A stretch of 64,000 bases of DNA from Actinernus sp. WN-2022 (Eukaryota; Cnidaria; Anthozoa; Actiniaria; Actinernidae). Each line of letters starts with the position of its first letter. Position 1 is the stretch's first letter. The stretch is taken from NCBI GenBank assembly GCA_030867875.1, contig JAOWCC010001634.1:132594807-132658806 (forward strand), given 5' to 3'. The position numbers were made by a program, and so were the translations under genes. The notes under the pieces are model-generated. The model worked only from the letters and a program-made list of their open reading frames with translations. It did no database searches and was not told the origin of the DNA. Below are positions 56,531-64,000 of the stretch, piece after piece.

Positions 56531-56724
56531 GGCCATCCCAATAAAATGTTCCGTTTCCCATCGTCCGACCGACCCAATTTTTTTTGTAAAAGTTAACAAA
56601 AATACAAAGCTTGACATTGACCCAATTTTTGGGAAAAGTTAAAAAAAAAAAGGATTCAAGAACATACTTTAAACTACACCTCTTTTCCTAGCTCTCTACG
56701 TATTTGCATTTTATTGGGATGGCC
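56531..56724. mobile_element. 194-bp Harbinger-like MITE
   Basis: Perfect 18-bp ends GGCCATCCCAATAAAATG and CATTTTATTGGGATGGCC. TAA flanks both sides (56528-56530 and 56725-56727), the three-base target typical of PIF/Harbinger. Inside are two poly-T/poly-A tracts. Confidence 0.87.
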
Positions 56725-56727
56725 TAA

Positions 56728-57789
56728 TCAGCTGTGTCGGTGCCGAACTGGAGCGCAGTGCCATCCCGGAAACCGAAGTTCAGAAGGCCGCGACTCTGTA
56801 AACGGCCATTGCCAGACAGCATTTATCGGGTTTTAAAAAGACCTATTAAAGTAGCGTTAAATAAAAATTCGACAGAAGCGACAAAATATTAATAAAATTA
56901 GTTGATTTTGGTCTTAATATGCTGACGGGACTTAGTACTAAAGCAGGTAAAAATATTATCTTTCTACTTAAAATCATTTGCGATTGCGACATGTTACAAC
57001 ATAAGGTATATTTTGCTCTGATTTTGAGCATTTCAGGCGGTCAAACAGTTTGATTGTCATATCTCAAAGGCCTTTTACATTTCAGCCAAACTATTTCACA
57101 TGGGACATTAGCTAGTTAAGATATAAATGTGTGCCAAGTTTAAAGGAAATCCGAGAGGTGTACTGTAGACTCGTCTGCATGGTACTCACATGGATCCTCT
57201 CTTAATAAAACTTCAAATCTAATGAGAGTGCATTACTTCGATGGTCTTCTATTGAAATTATGAATATCAACCATTGAATATAATTTACGAGGAAGAAGAA
57301 TAGAAAAGTAACACCTTTTTTTACATTCCTTGCCGTTCAGTGTTATCGCTCTGAGCCGGTGCACTACTTGATCTCTAAATTCCCTCATCCGCATTCATAC
57401 TTGTTCAAATGTTCCCTCATTGAAATTCAAGAGGAAAATTAGAAGGTATGCATGCTGATGAGGGACCACTTGGCATACCGGGTTATGGCACAATATCAAT
57501 GCCTGTTAACCCTGTACCCTACGTATTTTGTGGCTAAAGAAAGTTCTTCTCTTCATTTCTCAAACCCGCTCCTCCATGTGGGATACTTAAACCACAAACG
57601 TGACGTAATTAAACTCCATGCATCAGTGCTCTTTGACTATTTAGTCAACCATAAAATCAGTTACATTTTATTTTAGGGTTATTCTTTTCAAAAACAATAC
57701 GTTTATCCCCAGGGGACGGGAACTCCAGGGTCGTTCAATCAATGGCGCTCAATCAAGCAAAACGTTTTCGAAAGCAACTCAACTGCGAC
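56728..57789. other. Intergenic, no gene recognised
   Basis: Open frames of 60-75 codons have no motif. Confidence 0.4.
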
Positions 57790-58159
57790 GTCTTTAGTAG
57801 GCTCGGTTTCCAGCCGTGGGCCTAGTTTCGGTGAGCCCGCGATCCTCTCCCCACTGACGGTTAGGCGCGCGAGCTGAGGCATTGTTGGTTTTAGCCAATC
57901 ACAAACTTGCCACTGTAGCTGAATGTATTGGCATCATTTACATTGTAAACTTTTCCAAGGGTTTGGGTTGCTGTTACAAAATGCGTTTAAATTTGCTCTG
58001 GAAAAGTTTGGATAATTCACACAAAGAAGCAGTAAGAGAGTTTTGGACACTTTGCCAGTAAACGCACCGGCTCTGGAAAGTCACTTAGGAAACCGTCACT
58101 TGTACTCGGGCAAGCTCAAACTCAAAGGTCGCGAAGCCCGTAATGCAAGTCCAGGTAGC

Positions 58160-58840
58160 CATTCTTACTGGAGGTCGTTGGGTTCGAGTCCCACTTGGGT
58201 CAGACATTTGTTCTCTTTCCCTCGTAGGGCGTGCACACTTAGCACTACAGCTTACCACTTTATATCACATTCTTTACACTTACTAGTGCTATGCGGCAAA
58301 CATGATTCAATATCATAACGACATATACATATACAATCGCCGTGACCCCATAAAACGCACCAATACCCACGATTGCTCTCATCTGACTTGATAGCTCAGT
58401 TGGTAGAGCGCCAGATATGTAACCTGGAGGTCGTTGGGTTCGAGTCCCACTTGGGTCAGAGATTTGTTCTCTTTCCCTCGTAGGGCGTGCACACTTAGCA
58501 CTACAGCTTACCACTTTATATCACATTATTTACACTTACTAGTGCTACGCGGCAAACATGATTCAATATCATAACGACATATACATATACAATCGCCGTG
58601 ACCCATAAAACGTACCAATACTGACCCACGATTGCTCTCATCTGACTTGATAGATCAGTTGGTAGAGCGCCAGACATGTAACCTGGAGGTCGTTGGGTTC
58701 GAGTCCCACTTCGGTCAGAGATTTTTTCTCTTTCCCTCGTAGGGCGTGCACACTTAGCACTACAGCTTACTACTTTATATCACATTCTTTACACTTACTA
58801 GTGCTACGCGGCAAACATGATTCAATATCATAAGCTGATG
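58160..58840 (+). repeat. Three tandem tRNA-like units (~257-bp period)
   Basis: Units 2 (tRNA-like part 58385-58460) and 3 (58645-58719) carry TAGCTCAGTTGGTAGAGC (A box and D arm), a CCAG/CTGG anticodon stem, and GGGTTCGAGTCCCA (B box and T arm). The acceptor ends GACTTGA and TTGGGTC pair with wobbles. Unit 1 keeps only the T-arm half. Each is followed by about 180 bp of common spacer (CTTTCCCTCGTAGGGCG, GTGCTACGCGGCAAACATG). The loop reads ATGTAA with A where U33 is invariant, and unit 3 has a D-stem mismatch, so functional tRNAs are unlikely. Confidence 0.8.
58385..58460 (+). tRNA. tRNA-like unit 2, Thr(TGT)-like, probably a relic
   Basis: The best of the three. Seven acceptor pairs (three of them G-U), a four-pair D arm and four of five T-arm pairs. 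If the loop is TATGTAA the anticodon would be TGT (Thr). The A at position 33 and the A/C clash closing the anticodon stem argue against activity. No CCA is needed in the gene; no T-run terminator follows directly. Confidence 0.35.
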
Positions 58841-59409
58841 GAACCCTGGCTCGTTACATGCAAGGTTAGCTTCAGAAACCATCGAATTTGATTACTTACA
58901 AAGCGAGGAATTAAGCGATGGATCGATTAAATGAGTGCTAGAGGAATGTGAGAAAGGGTTCCTGGAGGTGAAATGCAGAAAGTTTGGATTTTCGTAGAAT
59001 TACGAGGCCTCGAAGACTCGCCACATTGAGTAATGGCGTCTCGTGTTTCCTGCCTTCTCAATATTTATACAGAGGAGGGGGAAAACCCAGAAGTGCCTCA
59101 AACCAGAATTAAACACATCAGTGATGAAGAGAAATAGCTTCACAACACACAGGTATGATTTCATGAATTTATTGATCATTTTAGTACAGTTTTAGATTTT
59201 TTTCTAAACATTCCCATACATTCCTTGTAAAAATCATTAGCTTGGGCTGCCTGTGGTGAAAGGGTAAAACACGTAAATTGAAAAATATTGAATTTTAATC
59301 AGATGACGTCACGGACACGGTGTGTTGATCGCGCACCCAGCCGTTAGTGGCCGGGGGAGGCTTTGGAGAAGCGACACCCCAACAGCTGAAACCGAGCCTA
59401 TGTCTTTAG

Positions 59410-59439
59410 TTTAGGCAGACTGACTTCTCAGAGATTTGT

Positions 59440-59474
<35 letters not shown>

Positions 59475-60129
59475 ATTTACTATCGAGAACTCAGTTCTCT
59501 TGAGGCGCTTCTGCAAAGATACACCTTTAGAAAACATGATCCATCAGTTGCTTAAATTCTTTCTTATTCATCATCGTCTTTCGTCATTGACTCTCGTCAA
59601 TACCAATCGCTGATGATAACTTTCTCCAACGACCGTAAGGATTATCAGATATACAAAACAGAAATTGTTTCTGAAGACAATCATTTCCAAGACGAGTTAT
59701 ATGCGCAATATATTTTAGATGTTGTATTGTACAAAAGTTCTTCGGTGATAACAGTATTGCATAGTGATTAAGTGGAAATATAAACCTTTGAACCGTTGTA
59801 CAGTTCACAAACTTTACTCCTACCAAAAGTAAGTACGTAAACAACATACAATAAATGTTCACCATGCATGGTACGTAACTTTGATTTCAAACATAGCGTC
59901 CCAATGGAGAACTCGTGGATACAATGTCAATTTCTTTTGTAAGAGTGCATTGTTCCAGGAAACATTCATAACACCAACGGAGGAAGAAGCAGTCTCGTAT
60001 ACCCAGAGCTCATCTCCACAGAGAGAGCTTTGGCCGTGCCATTTCCATTTTGCACTACCAGATCCTCTTCGGAGAGATCCACATTGCTATAGCGCTTGTT
60101 CACATCTCTAGCTCCCACACGTGTTAGCG
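59410..60129. other. Intergenic with an ATC microsatellite
   Basis: A (CAT/ATC)n run lies at about 59442-59474. Frames at 59584-59865 (minus) and 59881-60111 are unrecognised. From about 59990 the sequence may already belong to the hammerhead-bearing element. Confidence 0.4.
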
Positions 60130-60290
60130 TGGTGGCTGGGGTTTAAAGCAGCTTTCGATCTCGCCGTTAGAGTAACCAGATTCTGAGGCCTATGATCTAA
60201 ATTGAGGCTGACGGTCTTGGGGGCTATGCCATGCTGATGAGTCCTAACAAGGACGAAACAGCTGTACATGGTTGCCACTCTACCGGTAAT
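60130..60290 (+). repeat. Element carrying a hammerhead ribozyme
   Basis: Contains the ribozyme at 60222-60276, preceded by about 90 bp (GGGGTTTAAAGCAGC onward) that recurs in degraded form at 300-440. This suggests a dispersed, ribozyme-bearing repeat such as a retrozyme-like or Penelope-associated unit. Its outer limits could not be fixed. Confidence 0.6.
60222..60276 (+). ncRNA. Type I hammerhead self-cleaving ribozyme
   Basis: All conserved core parts are present. CUGAUGA at 60234-60240. Stem II is GUCC/GGAC (60241-60244 with 60251-60254) closing the loop UAACAA. GAAA is at 60255-60258. Stem III is the palindrome ACAGCUGU (60258-60265) with no loop. The cleavage base is A at 60266. Stem I pairs CCAUG (60229-60233) with CAUGG (60267-60271). 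A second helix GGC/GCC (60222-60224 with 60274-60276) lies across a UAUG/UU internal loop. A loopless, palindromic stem III is known from metazoan and Penelope-type hammerheads thought to act as dimers. Predicted cut: between 60266 and 60267. Confidence 0.92.
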
Positions 60291-61630
60291 AAGATGTGAG
60301 CATGCGTATTAGACGCTAGCTACGGCATAGCGTGTGTTGGGTAGTGCCATGCAACGTGTCTGGTAACAGCCATTTTTTGGTCATGGCTGATTGGCTAAAA
60401 CAAAATGCATGAGTAGGAATCATTTCTCGAAAACGAGGAACTGAAGTCGACTTCCGGTCAAAATAAAACGAAACATTGATCCACTTGGACAAATAGGTAG
60501 CCATGAAAAATCGAGAGTTCGGCAAGATGGCAGAAGATATGAGCAACAGTCTAAACCCAAGTTCTCCTTCCAACAGTCTACTCAGTACAAGCCGAAGAGT
60601 GGAGGGGGAACGGTTAGTGAAATCTCCCTCCTCCCTAGTTTTTTCGAATATTTCTCCCTCCTACCTAGTGAGTTTTAAAAATTTCTCCCTAGAGCATAAA
60701 TGTACATCTCATTTTCTCCCTCCTCTCTGTATGCTAAATTCTCCCTTCTCCCTAATTTTATTCCTCATTTCTCCCTCCTCCCTGGTTTTTTCTGCCAATT
60801 CTCCCTCCTGGCTGTTCTGTTCCTCTCCACTCAAGGAAAGAGACAGGAACTCCGGCACAAAGCCACAAAATAGCCGATCATGCAGTCGGGACCCGAGTCG
60901 GGACCAGAAATAAAAATGGTTAATAGCTGAACTGATTTTCACTAAGAATTTATTTTGCGGAAGCAAATTTAGGAAAATGAGCTGGAATTTCTTGGGCAAG
61001 CTCCATATTATTTAAGTTTACTGATTTATATAACTATGAGCAAGTTTGATTGCCCTCGAGCCAGAACATCTAAAGAAAATCATAGCTTAATTATAGAGTC
61101 AATGACTTTTGGGTGTTGCCGGCTAAAGCTAGGTTCGGCCTTGTGCGCATGCGTGAATCCAACAATGTTGTAACCACTGTCCAAACGAATGGATCAACGC
61201 GAAAGCGTTAGCTACTTTGGTAACCCTGTACACTTAACTCTATCATATACTTACTATTTTTCTACTTTGTATTTTGTATTACCTAATCTTTGTAACGTAA
61301 TTATTTTTCCCCTAAAAATGTGTGAATAAATTGAAGTTGAACGGCTTTATCACACTGATATAGACCCTAAACATGTAATAAAATCATATATCTGACCAGG
61401 AGTTCATTACCAGGAGCGTGCATCTTCCAGATTAGGTCTGCCCAACAGCAGAACAGATGATGTAGCTATTTATAATATATATATAGATATATAGATATAC
61501 ACCCGTTTGCAAAAAAACACTGCTCTGAGAGAGATATATATATACCTCACTTTTGTTCTCCTTGTTTTAGCTGTTAAATTTGACAAGAATACAAAATGTA
61601 TATATCTATTTGCAGTGTAATGTATATATT
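60291..61630. other. Intergenic with a pyrimidine-rich repeat
   Basis: 60620-60830 is a loose tandem repeat of CTCCCTCCTCCCT-type blocks every 40-60 bp. On the minus strand these are GGGAGGAGGGAG runs with some quadruplex potential. The frames spanning it (60503-60913 and 60709-60999) are repeat translations. AT microsatellites lie at 61475-61545. Confidence 0.5.
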
Positions 61631-62035
61631 TAGTATATACAACATGGGAACCTACATAGATCATGCAATTTGATTGGCTCACTATCTCGGAATAATGAGC
61701 AATAGCCACATACAAAACTCGAGATAATTTTGAAACAAAATGGCAGACGTAAATTCACGTTTCGCCATTGTTTCCGATGCGGAAATTTTAGAAATTCAAC
61801 AAAATGCAGTGCCCAAAAGCACTAATAAAGCTATAAAATATGGCCTTCGACTGAGTGTTTCAAAGTAAAATGTTTGTATAAAATGTACAAAAGCAACTAT
61901 CACAACTTGTTTTGCGGTAGAAAAAGCTTTATTTACAAAAATTACATTTGTCACGCCTTCTATTTAAGAAATAAAACTGACTAAAAAACACTATAATTCT
62001 CATTTTGTGTTGAGGTTCCCGTATTGTATATACTA
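61631..62035. mobile_element. Intact 405-bp MITE, empty-site copy
   Basis: Ends TAGTATATACAACATGGGAA and TTCCCGTATTGTATATACTA. Reverse-oriented relative of the element split by the LINE at 21699-24726. Sequence equivalent to the insertion site is continuous here (GCGGTAGAAAAAG at 61913-61925). The palindromic ATTATTCGCC block follows at 62040-62105. Confidence 0.82.
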
Positions 62036-62159
62036 AAACAATTATTCGCCTCAGGCTCAGTCGATATTGGTGAATATTCCGCTCGACTTCGTCTCGGTTA
62101 AATATACAGCGAATTGCAAAAAAATGATGACGTGTCCAACATTTTTCACGATTTTTCTC

Positions 62160-62355
62160 GTGACTGACCCGCACTGAGACCGAGGTGACAATGGGTACAT
62201 ACTGTTAATGTACATCTAAGGATTTGGGATGTAGTAACTAAACGAAATTTTCCCGGTACTAAACAGCTTGTAAATGTCGTATTTATTTAAGCACCATCCA
62301 GCAATAATCTCCGCAGTTATGAACGCGTAGATGAAATAATAATTATTGTCACGCA
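62160..62355. repeat. Half copy of the 24987-26075 foldback arm
   Basis: CTGACCCGCACTGAGACCGA, TACTGTTAATGTACATCTAA, CCAGCAATAATCTCCGCAGTT and GAACGCGTAGATGAAATAAT match the left arm at 25050-25230 in the same orientation. No right arm follows. Confidence 0.75.
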
Positions 62356-64000
62356 ATGACATGGTGTACAAAACCCGCGTCACAAATAGCCATTTTTAAA
62401 CATGTTGATATTTATTCGAACTTTCGATCATTTAAATACACTAAAATACATATGATATGCATAAATTTTTAATTTCAACTGTTGGAAAGCTATTTTAATT
62501 GATTTATGAAGACGTCCGAGGGAGGCCTAGTAACTAGTTTAACCTAACCATTATCTATCTATAACGTTCAATCGCACATTCAGCGTGTATCATAGGCTGC
62601 AATGTGAAAACTGGATCGGTTACTTTGTGCGGCGTAGATCTCAAATATTTTGCACATTAGGTATACCTGGTAAATTACAGCGGATATTGGATGCCGTATG
62701 TTTGATTTAATTATTGGATGGGCCGATAGAATTTCCAATTGCTCCTCTTCTATAATAGAAATAGCAGCTCTTTCAATCACGTGTGATTTATTAAAATGTT
62801 TAGAGCTACCGAAAAAAAAGACTATAATATTAGACTATAATACGGACATTTTTCCTTTTTGAATTCTTTTTCTTACTTCAGATTTTCCAACTCCTTTGAG
62901 AATAGCAAGACAATGGTCTAAATTAGAGGAACAAAAGAAACCGTGCAAAGGATTCTGGTAGTTGTAATAAAATGATGTCCGATTGACGTCACAACTCTAG
63001 GCCCTCTCCAAGACTCTCGCTGACTTCCAACTGGAAACAGGGAGCCCAAAACGGATGTTTTCCCTAACTTTGACGCCACTGAAATAGTCGAAGTTTAGTT
63101 ATTTCACTTTTATTTTTTCGAATTCTTAGTCATGGCGCTGTACAGAATCGATGTAAAAATATTATTTGGGGGTTAGCGGGCACTTTAAGAACGACATTTG
63201 AAATTGTGTCTTTTTAGATTGTCGACAAATGGTTTCAGTCGCACTATAATATACAGGAAGGACAAGAAATCAAACATTTTCTGACTTTCCGACTTCGAAT
63301 TCCTCGAGTGTATATTACATGTACGTGTGGTTTTTGGGACAGTTACAGCCCACAAAGAACATTCATTCGAATGAGTCAGTAGCCAACCCTCATAACCTAT
63401 TGCAAAGCATAATTTATTTATTTTCATTTTCTTTTATGATAACGATTCGCAGATTAACCTTTCGTAAAATACAGTTTCGTTTCGCAAAGTCTGTAAGACA
63501 ATGCGTTTATCATATATTCACGATCCATTTTTGAATCGTATTAAGTTATGCATCGTCAATGTCCGAAAACAAAATAATTACTGTTTGCTGACTAACAAGT
63601 TTATTATTCAGATAATGATTGTACGCTTTCACCAGAGAAACAATTTGGTTCACTGTGGTAGTATAAGTCCTTTTTAATCAGGCAGTAAGTGGTCAAAAAA
63701 CGTGGACTTGGGTAAGATAACAATTACGATTCTGAAATGTATTAGGGGGTGGGGGTTAGTACAAATAGAATGACAAGGGGAGTGGGCTGATGACTTCAGG
63801 TCCACTCACACAGCCCACACAACATGTTTGTATTTAACTTTATAGGAAATGTAAGAGGATTACCGAAAGGTTTGAAGTGTGGCGAAATATCGCGAAGAAC
63901 ATGCATATTTGAATATGAAATAAACAAAACGCCAAATCCTAACGATTTTGGAGGGTTTTTCCTTCGCTGTTCACTCTACGTTTTCAGTCGAGTACTGTTA
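62356..64000. other. Terminal stretch, nothing recognised
   Basis: No gene, strong repeat or RNA motif seen. Short frames (62580-62780 minus, 63185-63427 minus, 63319-63534 plus) show no family pattern. Confidence 0.45.

Larger units (their letters stand above)
57798..59401. mobile_element. 1.6-kb TIR element with 8-bp target duplication
   Basis: The left end TAGGCTCGGTTTCCAGC and right end GCTGAAACCGAGCCTA are inverted, with imperfect similarity continuing inward for about 75 bp (ACTGACGGTTAGGCGCGCGA against ACTAACGGCTGGGTGCGCGA). GTCTTTAG lies on both sides (57790-57797 and 59402-59409). Eight-base duplications are usual for hAT-type elements. No transposase. The interior holds the tRNA-like tandem array at 58160-58840. 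Confidence 0.75.

Noticed and set aside
57450..57480. A second hammerhead core (CTGATGAG at about 57457)
   Set aside because: No stem II or GAAA follows; a chance match.
58385..58720. Functional threonine tRNA genes
   Set aside because: The base before the presumed anticodon is A instead of the invariant U, stems have mismatches, and the units are part of a repeated transposon interior.
60503..60913. Serine-rich 136-codon frame
   Set aside because: The composition comes from CTCCCTCC repeats; an opposite-strand frame is equally long.

Overview
The window is nuclear DNA of an animal, most likely a cnidarian such as an anthozoan or stony coral. It is AT-rich and intron-rich, and most of it is transposon debris. 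The retrotransposons (CR1/L2-like LINEs, one with a 2A-like leader and a PHD-like finger) are of types I associate with marine invertebrates. The organism call is inference; no species marker is present.

The only host genes I can support are two tandem, same-strand copies of an ABCC4-like (MRP4-type) ABC exporter. Copy 1 contributes only its last three exons (12055-16581), because its first half lies left of the window. Copy 2 runs from 27368 to 51399 in five recognisable exons. They cover the end of TMD1, NBD1, TMD2 and NBD2, with intact Walker and signature motifs and matching splice phases. Its first-half TMD1 exons were not found. An 18.7-kb intron (29922-48643), packed with transposons, separates NBD1 from TMD2.

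The genes sit in a long segmental duplication: about 1438-19458 (segment A) corresponds to about 39034-51945 (segment B), with an offset near 37 kb. Because A and B are paralogous, each acts as an empty-site control for the other. Only in A: a 560-bp MITE (1641-2200), a Mutator-like transposase fragment (3821-5157), hairpin elements (9478-10195), a 1.7-kb foldback element (13701-15379) and a LINE behind the gene (16793-19385). Only in B: a young, internally deleted Ty3/gypsy element with 189-bp LTRs and a 5-bp target duplication (46210-47836). Shared, and therefore older: a LINE carrying a YADN catalytic box, itself interrupted by a TTAA-flanked element (36900-41186 in B).

The middle (19.4-27.3 kb) holds a ~97-bp tandem satellite, a LINE inserted in a 0.4-kb MITE whose empty copy survives at 61631-62035, and a foldback with ~260-bp arms. 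At 27431-28134 a 122-bp tandem array is built from the 3' end of an ABCC exon plus its splice donor. The right end (52-64 kb) has no recognised gene. It holds two arrays of a 30-bp minisatellite, MITEs and foldbacks, a TIR element carrying three tandem tRNA-like units, and a type I hammerhead ribozyme with a complete core at 60222-60276.
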